Source of the DNA: Galerina marginata
Lineage: Eukaryota > Basidiomycota > Agaricomycetes > Agaricales > Galerinaceae
DNA length: 64,000 bases
Reading direction: 5' to 3'
NCBI GenBank assembly: GCA_023014335.1
Contig: JAECYW010000005.1
Location: forward strand, 434,001 to 498,000
In this document: positions 46,025 through 56,978 of the stretch, in pieces
How positions within the stretch are numbered: position 1 is the first letter of the stretch
How the letters are laid out: every line of letters begins with the position of its first letter
Position numbers and translations under genes: made by a program
Notes under the pieces: model-generated
The model's database searches: none
The model's input: only the letters and a program-made list of their open reading frames with translations
Told to the model about the DNA's origin: nothing

Positions 46025-46930
46025 TATTCCTTTGGTTCCATGTCGCCTGAGAGTGTTAACTATCGCGTCTTATTCGTAGATAGCGAAAGGTTGTCGCATC
46101 TTTGACCAATGAGTACCAGCTGTCTTACTTCAAAGTTCAAATCATGCACCAGTTTATAATGCGTGCGCTCTGTCCTGACCACGGCAATTACCCGTAAGTT
46201 TATCCCGTTTTCGGACACCGGATGGACTCCTGCGAAATCCGCTTGAAATAAGGTCTTTGGAAGTAAGAACAATGATATTACCCCTTAGATACTGCTTACT
46301 ACATTCGAAGTTTATCATCTGGAAGGTAATACAGAAATAAGCGAATATGGTTAGTATATTTATAAAAATGGAGGGATGGGGATAGCTACGAATCAGAGTC
46401 ATCCAATGCGCGTTGTCGCGCTGCGGTCTCCGGGCTATGGAGCCGTCTTTGAGCCCGTCGTCCTTGTGCTGTGACATTGGTTCAAAATATGATCGGGCCT
46501 GGATAGCAGCAAATGAAGAGTAGGGTTGCCCTTGGACATATTCCAAGGCAGGTCGACATGGAGTGGTAGTTCTGTGGTTCTCGGTCCGCAAAGACGTCAA
46601 TGGCGGCAATCCGAGGGGTGTATGGTGTGGTTGGGGAACACGGTGAGGCCTGACACCAGCTGCCAAACAGCCGCTGGAGTGGACAGGTTGGGGCCTTGCT
46701 CCGTAGGTGGGAGTTGGTGAGGCTACGACTGTTCAAGTGAGGTAGTTCGATCTGCGACGTGGCATGGAAAATGAGAGGGCGACGGCGACGACGATGAAGA
46801 TGACGGTGACCACGACGGTGAATGACGGTGGGAAAGGGAGGGCGACTTATCAGCGTGCCGGGTCTGCCGATCAGGACCTGGCACGTGGTCATGACGTTCC
46901 CATTACAGGCACACTGTGGGTTCGTATTAA
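46025..46930. repeat. 3' part of duplication unit A (copy 3)
   Basis: Pairs with 42210-43130 as described there. The minus-strand open frames here (46154-46666 and 46482-46976) differ from that of the first copy by indels, so neither is supported as a gene. Confidence 0.5.
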
Positions 46931-46959
46931 CCTGGGTCAAATCATAAATGGCAAGTCGT

Positions 46960-47160
46960 TTTGAATTTAACCGCACATTTCATACAGCTATTGCCACGAG
47001 ATTACTGACTCAACTTTACACGTTCTACTATGTATGCAGTTCTTCGTGGTGAGAGAATCAAGACCTTATAATCAACTTATAATAGTCCTTCAAGTTTGGT
47101 CACGGCCTAGGTCGCCTCAGAGTGTTATCCATTATCAGTAGATAGCGAAAGGTCAGTGCC
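46960..47160 (+). pseudogene. Fifth SSP relic (3' end only)
   Basis: Aligns with intron 4 and exon 5 of subtype A: ACATTTCATACAGCTATTGCC..GAG..TACTGACTCAAC, then TTC.TCGTGGTG.G.G.ATC, followed by the 3' flank with TAGATAGCGAAAGG. The upstream exons are missing. It shows at least one further, partly lost, duplication. Confidence 0.6.
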
Positions 47161-47189
47161 ATCCCACTGGTTCACCTGTTTTGTATTAC

Positions 47190-47480
47190 CTCCTTGTCTG
47201 TCTGCATTCACAGGTTTGCTTATTTTCGTCCATTGCCGCTTTGCCAAGAAAGGCTTTATCACAGCGGAATCACATTTGTCCAGCGCATTTCGATCTGGAT
47301 TGAATCAGGAATGGTGAGATTTATTAAACAATTGATTTTGGCCGTTGGCTTCAGTGTTGAGGACGGGAATTTATGATCGGACGCGATTGGTGGCTTATCA
47401 TTCCGGGGGAATTACCACAACTGCCGTGATCATGCGGGTTTCAATGGACAGGTCCTACAAGACCAGCTGCAGATTCAGAG
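47190..47480 (+). pseudogene. Relic of the multi-span membrane protein family
   Basis: Aligns with the 3' half of the 24.7 kb gene: CACAGGTTTGCTTATT, GTCCAGC.CATTTCG, GATTGAATCAGGAATG (IESGM), a TTGAT.TTGG.CGTT patch, GAGGAC..GAA.TT, and CATGCGGGTTTCAATGG.CAGGTC (the RVSMGRS block). Frames are interrupted and the first half is missing. Confidence 0.75.
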
Positions 47481-49920
47481 CCCCCAGTGTTTGACTGGCG
47501 GTGCGGGCCAACGCTGCGCGCGGCATGTACGAGACCCATTTTTGAGAACTTGACCAGTTTTTACCACCCGACTGTGCCCTCCTAACTTTTGAGGATGTGC
47601 CTGTATGTCTTGTGACCTCGGCTGCGCGATAATCACTGGCGGCTGGGAATGGGGAAATCCCAAAATGGTAACGTTACCGCTTTGAACCACAACCACGACC
47701 AGCCTCTTCGCAAATCGTTGTAAGACTGTGCCCAGCTCCTCCTTTTGTCGTGCGTTGCTCATATCATTTCCCACCTTATCATACAATCTCTTGCACACCA
47801 CCTGCCCCAACCTCCAAGTCATCTGGCGGCGCAGGCAATGGACTTCGAACAAAGTAAGTCCCCCTGTAAAAATTTCAGAGATAGGAGTAAGTAGAATATC
47901 CAGCTGGTTTGTTCACAAGAATGGGGTCGTTAGAGGTAAGTACATATTCAAGTATGCTGCCTGTATGTTAGTCTGACCAATTTCTGATTTTACACCCGCT
48001 CCATCCAACATATATCACAGTGACGCAGCTGCAAACCGGTTGGTTGCTTGGAGCTCCATCTCCCCAGGTCGCCAAAAGCACTACGGGTGGGTGATTTTGT
48101 AGACAGCGTCGTCTTTTGATCCTCCAGGTGCATTGTGATCATGTCTCAACTCCTGTCTATAAAATCTAACGCTATCGCAGCGCTGTCTCCAGTATACCTC
48201 CCTTCAAAAGCAGCTGTCTGCGTGTTGTAGCATCTGTCACAACTGCGGCGGCTGGTCTTAAGGCACTCAGAATCGAGGAATTTCCTCTTGAGCAGTGAGT
48301 GAGCCTTCTTATCGATTTGATATCGCACTTGACTCACTTTTCTTTAGACAGCATCGACTCGAGCGTTCACTTAAACGAGGCTATGGATGCAAATGTGGCT
48401 ATTCCATTTGCGATTATTTTAGCAACAATGTCCAGCATCATTATAGGCCGGCAAAAGCTGGGTTTGTCTCTTTTACTCTATGATGCATGAGACTATCAGC
48501 TGATCTCAATCTTCGAATCTTCTTGGGCAACCGGTCAGCCCATGGAACCAGTAAGTTACATGTTCGATTTGTACATTACAGCTTCTGAGACGAGCTTCGC
48601 AGATTCTGTTCAAATACATTGGCCCGGTAGTTTGGGTAGTGGTCATCATAGTACAGTGCATCTACTTCGTTTTTGTGTCAGCTAATCATTAAGCACGTTC
48701 CATCTAGGGGATCTAGCATGGTAGACGCACATTAAAGATCTCGCAATCGCTGACAAAACATTTGGAAAAGATTATTGTGTACGTAATTCCTCCTATTTGC
48801 CCGTCCAGACTCGCTGATTTCACCAGACCGCTTACTTCTCATTGCCGTGCCGAACCCGGTTACTCACCCGTGACCGCCTTACCGGAGACAAGGCCCCTGC
48901 TAAGCCAATTCTCGCTTTACTCCCCCGAATTTTCCGTCTGCCCATTTCTATCTTTCATAACCTCCTCAAAATCCTAGTACAATTTATTTTACAGAGTCGT
49001 AATGGTCGTTTTGATTCTGAGCACTCCCTTTCGACATTTTTTATGCAATTTAAGCCGTTTTTTATCATCATCTACACCCGTAAATTGAATTACATCCGAG
49101 TTATCCTCAGTCGCATTTGCCTTTTGCACCTCGAACTTCGTTTTCAGCCGTCTCCAACACTTGCAGCGGCGCAGCCTAGCTCTTACTCTTATTTTGTAAC
49201 TCGACTCTCGAACTTGACCTGTCATTATTATTGAACCTCCAACCCGGAATCACACCTCAGAGTCTCTCTTTACGGAAGTTAGAGTACTTATGGATGATAA
49301 CACAGACCTCCCTGGAAGCGGTTTCAAGTTAAGAAATATATTTCGCAGCGCAACTGGACAACATTTCAGGAAGAATATGGCTGCAAGGGGAAGGTTAACG
49401 GCTACGTCGTCGAGGCTCCACGACATAGTACATAACTCAAGTGGGTTTGTCCACACTTTTCGCCGATCCGTCCCGTCCTCCAAACCAACCCCAGTCCCTC
49501 CTCTTCGATCCCATCTGCCCATCCCTTCGTCCCTCCTTTCGACGACGTCGCACACGTTTACCTATCTTTCAAACCGACGTCAGCGCTTCCACCTAGCATT
49601 TCCTCCTGGGCCCATAATCAGAACCAGCAATGGATAAGGAGACTTACTAACGGCCCATCCGTGCTGCCAACTCCTTCAAACCCACGAGAACCCGTCAAAC
49701 AGCCACTGCCTTCAATAACGCCTGCCTGACGTACCGAGAACCCATATACCGCGGCTCCGTCGTTGACCTCAGTCCCGGCCACAAACGAGTGCACCAGCAC
49801 CCATTTCGCATTCTTTTGGCTGAAGAACTTCGTCAGAGGCGAACAGGACCTGCCAGTGGAGGTGTAGGAGCTGCCAAAAGTATGTAACTATCAGTTCTCG
49901 TCATTTTTATAGAGTTACTT
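47481..49920. other. Gene-poor stretch, no supported gene
   Basis: Open frames at minus 47475-47852, plus 48842-49234 and plus 49290-49637 have no recognised motif. At about 48297-48347 there is a good intron signature (GTGAGT...CTTTAG) joining two in-frame segments ending in NVAIPFAIILATMSS, perhaps the remains of a gene. No start or end could be fixed. Confidence 0.35.
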
Positions 49921-49952
49921 ACTGTCTTCCTAGAAACTTTGTGCATTCAGAC

Positions 49953-50598
49953 TTGACGAGCAATGCCCCGCGAGCCTAGTCGCCAGGTTGAATTGGAGCA
50001 ACCTGTCAAGATGACGCGGTAAGTAACAGTTCATATTGTTATCAAATACCTGGTTACCTTCTTTCTGTGACCCTCGCAGCCTGCAGACCATCCGAACTTC
50101 AACATCTACTTCAAAAATCCCGCCGACCCCTTCCATCACCCACCATGACCCATCCACCTCCAAGTATGAGCGCCAACATCTCCCGCGGCTCCCTCATTGA
50201 CCCCGCAGCCTCAACCCTGTCTTCTATGCCGATATTCAACCCGACACGCCATGCTCAGGTCGCCGTGCACCTTCCGGCAGCCATACGAATTGCACACACC
50301 ACCGTGTACACGAACGAGTGCAGCACCTGTTTCGTGTTCGTTGCCGGGGTACCGCCGCGAAACATGGTAGATGCTCGTCAACGGCTCCAGGAGGGCTGAA
50401 GGCGGCGGAGGAGCTGGTAATAACATCCAAGGTGAGTACTAATTCGTTTGAGTATTCGAAAACTTTCTTACCTTGTTTATATCTAGGACCCTCACAACCT
50501 TCACTTAATCGTCTGACTTTCGAGGACGCGATGTACGACCTCCCGCGAGTGTAGTCGCCAAGTGGAATCTCGAGGAATCTGTCAAGATATCGAGGTAA
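49953..50598. repeat. Imperfect tandem duplication
   Basis: 49953-50022 and 50524-50598 share GACG, CCCGCGAG..TAGTCGCCA, TGGA.....AG.AA.CTGTCAAGAT, CG.GGTAAG. On the minus strand both read LL.FNLAT.LAG-like peptides. The period is about 570 bp. It may be a duplicated exon of a lost gene. Confidence 0.5.
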
Positions 50599-50869
50599 GC
50601 AGGGTCTATATCGTCAAAGTGGCATGAAGGTTTGAATGCGCTTATGTCGACGAAGACGTGGACCAGTTGCCAATGGTAGTGGCGTCCGTGGCTGGTAGGA
50701 GATGGATGGAGCCTCATCTCCAACGTCCATTGCTCCCCCTGTTACAACTGCTACTTACAAATGACGCTGACAGGAAAGTTCACGTGAAAACTGAATTGCC
50801 TAAACGAGCTCAAAACAACTCGTACCGTGGGAAGATTCTGGCTCCTCGTAAAAGAACGAAACCCTAAAG

Positions 50870-51626
50870 GGTCTCGTAACTTTGGCTTTAGTATTCGCTA
50901 TAACGATTTCTAGCGCATCGGGTGTTCTGTGGCTCGGGTGATTTAAGACTGCCTTGAATTCGAATGATATGGCACTCAGCTGTTCAATATCTCTTTCTTG
51001 GCTTTGAAGGTATTGGCTTTGGGTTCCTGATCCCATCTGAGCGTGGACAAATGTGATCATGAAGGATGAGTGGTTCGGGAAAAGGTTACCTCTTTGGGAA
51101 GTCGAGTCACCTTAGGGCGGCACTATAGAATTTTTCCCTCCCTCGCTATCTTAAGTACCTAAATGTATTGAGAAGTAGGTGCTTCTCCTTCGTACCGAGA
51201 AGTCCGTGAGTAACTGGAAGCATAGAATGTCTTCCGGGGCGTCCCTTCTTATGTTGAAGCCATTCGTAAATGTGACTGACAGACGCTGCGGTTAATTGAT
51301 CCTCCTCCGTAGCATTTCTATGCTAGCATGCTAGCATGGGTTTTAATAGAAAAAATTACAGGACCATGTAAACCTCTCCAGCGCCCACTGTCTCTCTGGT
51401 TTCTTTTGCGATAAAGGGAAATGATGGTTTGTTCGAAGGGTCACGATATTCGTTTTCTTATCTCGAACTACTGGGCAATAGTGCCCTGGCCAATGAAGAC
51501 ATGAGAAATTCAGGTCAGAGTTCTCACAGAAGAATTTTAAGAGTACTCATTAGTGTCGCTCGTGATAATATAAAACGAACACAGAGCAATCATATCTTCA
51601 AGTTCAAGATAACCCAACGTGCTAAG
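50870..51626. promoter_or_regulatory. Upstream part of unit B (copy 4) with TATA box
   Basis: 51060-51620 aligns with the region before SSP copy 2. A GAAGGATGAGTGGTTCGGG patch at 51062 recurs at 40.92 and 43.35 kb upstream of the membrane protein gene and its relic. TATAAA at 51569-51574 is about 55 bp before the ATG. Confidence 0.5.
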
Positions 51627-52086
51627 ATGCGCCCAGTCATTTCCTCGATCGTCGTATTGCTGTGTATGGTCGTCTCTGGGCTCTCCGCCCCGACGTCTGT
51701 GCCCAAAAGCTTGCAGGAAGGTCTGTAGAAATATGGGTTTCAATCGAATGCTGGTCCTAACAACCTTGAATTCTATAGAAGAAGTACAACTAGGTACTGA
51801 AATTGAGCCTCGACGTTATTTCCGTCGAGCATTTTCTCTTAAATTAAAGCTGACCATAGTTTAGTTGCTCGTTTACGTTACAATTTCAAAAGTGCTGGGA
51901 GTGCGCTTGCCGAACCAGATCGCGAGTCATTGATAGGTATTTCATATAACTGCTCTCTATCGCACAAACAGATCACTGACCTCCCTTGCAGTCGCGAAAA
52001 AGAAAGAAAGCCTTGGTATTTCATCCAAATATTTGCGTTCCATGCCACTACTGACTCAGCTCTATGTTCTAGTCCCTCCTTCTTAA
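51627..52086 (+). CDS. Small secreted protein (SSP) family, copy 4, subtype B
   Basis: Five exons: 51627-51720, 51779-51793, 51865-51936, 51992-52015, 52073-52086. They sum to 219 nt, 72 residues. It has a signal peptide (MRPVISSIVVLLCMVVSGLSA), then VARLRYNFKS, SALAEPDRESLIVAKKKE and a short end, LVPPS. Both cysteines of subtype A are absent: the first position is in KSAGSAL, and the second is lost because the protein stops after VPPS. Splice sites and branch sites are conserved with the other copies. It is intact, so a Cys-free version may be functional, or decay may be at an early stage. Confidence 0.7.
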
Positions 52087-52837
52087 AGGATCACATTCTT
52101 ATGACAACCCTTTGGTCTGACTGGCGTGTCTCCAAACGACCATAGAATTCTCGGACATTCATTCCAAGCTGTCTCTCTCTAGGGCCCCATAGCAGAAATT
52201 CCTTACGAACTGCGTTGTCCATCGTAAAACATGGTCGTTGTATAAACACGGATTGATTATTGTCGATAATATATTTTGAAATCACGGCGACCACAGTTTA
52301 GTTACCAATAAATGTTTGAAAGGCTTATTGCGGACAGTGTCGCGCCTGTTTATAGTGCGTCGCTCTGTGCTGACCATGAGTTTATCCTATCCTCCGGGCA
52401 GTGGGCTCGTTAAATATGGCCGCTAAAATGTCAAAGAACCACGAGGACATAGTTGTGTACTCGTAATTCCGGACGCCTTTAAATTCTCAGGGGTACACCT
52501 GTAATATGATTTATTATTCGACCCAGATGGACCCGCACTTGAAGGTTTATTCCTCGTTTGGTGTTAATTCGTAGATGGTAGATAAGCAGTGACAATGCTC
52601 TGGGTAGATATGAAGCGATGTAGGTAGGATCGCCTGCTGGCCAGTCCGTGTCATTTTGCCTCCCCTCAAAAAATATTCCAGTACCCCTTTCCCCCCACCT
52701 GCTCAACCAACTGGTCCCATTAAAACATTACCAACTAATTTTTTGACGAACGAATAGTTCTCTGTTGGTGTTGATACAATTCTTCACCAAATAATGAAAC
52801 AAAATCTCTGTAGAGAAGCGTTGAACAATTAATCCCT
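52087..52837. other. 3' flank of unit B
   Basis: Aligns with 44.64-45.06 kb up to about 52480, which marks the right end of the duplicated block. The rest is spacer between the convergent SSP copy 4 and the UstYa-like gene. Confidence 0.5.
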
Positions 52838-53465
52838 TCACTCGCCACCATCGTCCCTGACGATTTGATTCAACCTTTGCCAGTTCTTACATCTATGTGG
52901 GATACCCGTTCCTGAAGAAGCCGGCGTTAAGGTACCGTTCTTGTCCAACGTAAGTGTCGTTGGTTCAAGGGTGATATCGGTGTTGCACAGAACGGTCTGC
53001 CGGAGCTGTTCCAAACACATCTCTGCTTCCCAGTAGAATGTGGGCATAAACTTAGGTCGAGGGAGGTGGTAGGACAGATATGCCTTCCGGATAGTGTCCA
53101 AGCAATAAATTTGCTGATGCATTGCACTGACATATGCTTGCCCCGAGGTTGGGTCAACTGGTAGTACCTTGAGTTGAATAGATTCCCATTCTTCGTCGGC
53201 TAAAATTTCGAAGAAGTCGTTGGAAAAGTTTAAGGCAACCTCGTTATTATTCAGTGACATTTCCTGTGTGTATTCGCGTGAATCTGATACGGACAAAGTC
53301 AGTTTTAAGGCGTTCACTGTTTACGCAATCCTTACCATTGTGACCCAGCGCGTCATGCTCTCGGAGCGTACCAAGGATGCGATGCAAGCTAATGGTGTAA
53401 AGGATGGATGCGACAACCGAACATATAAATGTTAATGCCACGATAAAATCAGGGAAGCGTTTCAT
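52838..53465 (-). CDS. UstYa-like (DUF3328) protein with altered metal motifs
   Basis: Two exons, 53336-53465 and 52838-53283, give 191 residues. The N-terminus MKRFPDFIVALTFICSVVAS is a signal anchor or membrane segment. In the catalytic-type domain the first motif reads HQQIYCLDTIR where UstYa family members normally have HQLHCL. The second reads EAEMCLEQLRQTVLC where HxxHC is usual, followed by NTDITLEP and HRCKNWQRL near the end. UstYa-type proteins are thought to be oxidases that crosslink ribosomal peptides in dikaritin pathways. Here the two His-rich sites each lack a histidine, so activity may be changed or lost. Membership is clear from the order of blocks. The gene lies convergent with SSP copy 4. 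Confidence 0.78.
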
Positions 53466-54480
53466 TATGGATGTTGGGTCGGTGGGGAACTAGTACAACG
53501 GATGATTAGATGCGATTGAGGGCAAATTCGAGATCGAGTTCCTGGAAGTAAAAATAAAGTCCTGTCCTGACAGGACGTTCCTCTCATCAAATCCTGTGGG
53601 AGCATCTAAACCGCATCCCCCGAGGATGTAGCAGATGCGACGTTTAGACCCGAAAAAAGTGGATCACACGCATTATTGGTTTTGACAGTGTCACAGATCA
53701 AGGCTAACATCAAACTAACATCAAACTATTTAGAAGATCTGTCACCTACCTTGCAAAGTTAGGCACGCCACAAGCAGTAAAATCTGTTCCGCAGTACATT
53801 TGTTGTCGTGTGCGTGTATCCCAGCCAGTCGCGCACAGCGGTTTCCGGGAGGTGCTAAGAAAAGGCTGATGAAGGGAAGGGGTCATATGAGTCGGTGAAG
53901 TAAGAAGACAACCGACGAATGGTTCCCAAGACCGATCCAATATTATCCTGATAAGCGGGCGATTAGATGCTACGGAAAGAGGAAACACCTGGCGAGTCAG
54001 CGTGTATACATCTGTCCTTGTCTCTATGACTGAACGCCCAGCCTGAGAGTGGTATTTACAGGCTCTGGGAGTTTTCTTGTAGCCCAATGATAGTCCGATA
54101 AGAGGCCAAATTTATGCACCTAGTAGCCTGAGCTTCCCACCCAAGGAGCGCACTTTACATTCGCCACAATCGGGAGTGTGTCACTTGTGTGTCACATCTA
54201 TCTTTCCCGACCGACTTCTTGTGAAATTTGACATAAGTTGATTTTAGAATCGAACGAGATAACAGCCCGGGATGCTAGTCACGAGCCGCAGTCTCTTCCG
54301 TTTATTTTTCCGTCGACGAGGCCTTCCTTGGGAAGAGGCGGGCGTTGAAATATCGCCGACCATTCAAATCTTGCGATTGATGAGTCCGTGACAGAAAATA
54401 TGGTGGGAATAGTTGCGTGCCACCAAATTTCAATCATTTAAGAAGTCCCCGGAGCTTATCATACTTCTTCTTAGTACTCA
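53466..54480. other. Intergenic between divergent UstYa-like genes
   Basis: A minus-strand frame at 53746-54087 (113 residues) has no recognised motif. The stretch should hold the promoters of both flanking genes. A short palindrome, CCTGTCCTGACAGG, lies near 53563. Confidence 0.4.
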
Positions 54481-54830
54481 ATGCCCAAAAATTATCATCT
54501 AGTGGACCAGGACGAGGAAGGGGATACTCCTTACTCTCTAAACCCACCCTCGCATCCTTCATCGAACACATTGGTCCTCAGCAAGAGGATAGCGCTCTTT
54601 TTCGTTGCAATCACTCTCTTCAACGTGATATTAGCCGGGGCTAATGCGTATTACTCTGCCCAATTGACAAGGTTACTGCGAAAATACGAATATAAAGACA
54701 TTTCTTCCCTTCCTCTTATCGATCCTTTCACCGGAGGATATATTTCTACATCTAAGAGGTACGAAAGAACTCAGATATCCGCGGTTATTTTCCGTCTCTA
54801 ATACACTTCAGCAGAATGGACGACGCCTGA
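54481..54830 (+). CDS. UstYa-like N-terminal fragment or small single-span protein
   Basis: Exons 54481-54758 and 54815-54830 give 97 residues: a polar start (MPKNYHLVDQDEEGDTPYSL), one membrane segment (SKRIALFFVAITLFNVILAG) and YEYKDISSLPLIDPFTG. The layout of cytosolic head, one span and a YEY.D.SSLP.DP motif resembles the N-terminal part of UstYa-like proteins in mushrooms, but the HxxHC domain is missing and the frame stops after the intron. It may be a truncated paralogue. The exact end is uncertain. Confidence 0.5.
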
Positions 54831-56978
54831 GTGGGGGTATTTTAAATATTGCGTTCATATTACTATGAGACGGGAAACCTGGCGGCATCTCCGCCTCTTA
54901 TTTCGATATTAAATAGAGATTCTTAGAAATAGCATCCAATTATCTGTTGTAAATGTCAAATTATGAGTCCAACGAAGGATCCCTGATATATTTGTGTATA
55001 CGTATAATACTCCAGCCCAGCCAAATTTTGGCGTTTGAGACGCCGGGTAATTCCCTTGATAGGATTATATAAGCATTTCCGGGTCCTGTCATTCCACATT
55101 TTCCGATATCCCCGTTTTTTTTGTTCCCTTCCCCTTGCATTCCCCCCCCATCTTGCGCTGTGACACTCATTCCACACTCCTCAGGCCTCAGCTTCTAGAC
55201 ACCTGTATTCATTCTAAAGCACTATGTTTATCCCTTCACTGACAACGTTTTAGCTTGTTTACAACCTAGCTATCACGAAGGATCCTAAAGCATTCATCTG
55301 GTGCAGTGCCTGTCGCACAAGAAAGGCCACGAACGAGAGAAGAGGAGCTGAGAGTTAACGGCAGCCAAGTACGTGGTCAACCACTCCACACGACGCCGTT
55401 TTGCCACCTAACTCCAGAAAACCAAGGGTATGCCACGACACACCGTAACGGTCATTCGCACATCGACCCTAATGGCAACACGTCGCTTGTCACAGCCGCC
55501 GCCGAAGGGTCTATAGGCACGCTGGCAGTCGAGTCGACATCGTAAGCTGTCTCAATCCTTTTCTCACTCAGAAACAGAGCTAACCGGTGCGCGACTTCTG
55601 CCAGGTTGTCAGGTTTGGCGGCGAATCAAGCTAAATTACTCCTGTGCCCAAGTGCGTACTCATCGCATCATATCAGCATTCTTCGACTACCACTTGCAAC
55701 ATCACAACAACAAAACTCTTGAGCGCACACGATCACTACCTTTGACCAGTTTGACCTCTCAGCATTCGTCGAGATAAACCGCTGCGCGAACACTACTGGA
55801 CTTCTTCCCCTCGTTTGACTGTTTGGATGTCACCTTCCCGCCCCTCGTTTCACGGCACGAACATGCGCCGCCTGTTCGATCCTGCTCTGAACGTATGTAC
55901 ACTACGAAACGCGCCGCCCGAGAGTATTCGCGAGCACTTTTTCATCTTTTTCTTCATCCGTAGCATTGATTTGACCAAAAGAAAACGTAAGCTTATAAGG
56001 CTGATCCAAGAAACAACCGGCTGGGTACAACCAACGAGCACGAAGAGGTACGATCAGCATGGAGGACGGCGACATGCAACGTCGACAGCGCTTACACCAC
56101 CACAACAGCGGCTGCCCTTTAATAAAGGCAACGGCTGCGCTCCTGAGCGCGCTGCTGGCGCACAGTGGCTCGGCCGGCACAGCAGCTACTTAACTGGCCA
56201 TTCTTTTTCTTATCCCGGGAGGAGGCTGAGTTCTCCTTGCATGTATGATGTATCAATTTTTAATGCTACTTCTTTATCATACCAGCTACGCCTGTCCCGG
56301 GAATCGTCGGTTAATGAACATAGTACCTTATTTTGATACTGCTCCCAAGTAAAGTGAGTTGAAGTATTGATGGTATGGGTCTGCTCAATGGACTGCACTC
56401 TATCCTCCCCGCCCATGTTTTACGCTAGGTTCTTGTCGACCCACGATCCTGATGTAATCGCGTATCCGTCCCTCTTTATTGGTTCACAACCCCATATCAT
56501 TGCGCGCGCCATCGAGTTATGGACGCTTTGACAAGGTGTTGCGCATGGAACCTTCCTGATTTGGAGATTGTGTCGCAGGTTGTCTATCCTGCGGAGTTTT
56601 TCACAGCTTGATGAATCGGGACTCGGGAGACGTCGAAGGAATCATTTCTGCGCTATAGCTCTCGAAGAGAAGATCCGTGCATATCCACGGGTCCTCCTGT
56701 CAATACTGATCTGGACCGTGAACTTTCCCAGAACAACTCCACAACTCTTGGTAGACGAAAAGGTCGGAGGGTGCCTGATCTATGATAAGTACTTCTGGGA
56801 CGACAACCGAACCACATTTATAGAGTGCGAACTGGCTGTTTTTCAATGTCCATCTGAGGCGGAATCTGGCAGGAGCGCTGAAGTCGTGTCCACCAATCTA
56901 CGTGATTATCAATGAACCTTATTATGACCAGGCTTGAAGTATTGTATCGAATTTTCAGCACTCTACCCAAAGCACACC
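54831..56978. other. Gene-poor stretch
   Basis: Open frames at plus 55306-55545, plus 55815-56336 and plus 56568-56915 carry no motif I can name. The last (ending in NLRDYQ) lies close upstream of the next UstYa-like gene but has no splice support to it. Confidence 0.35.
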
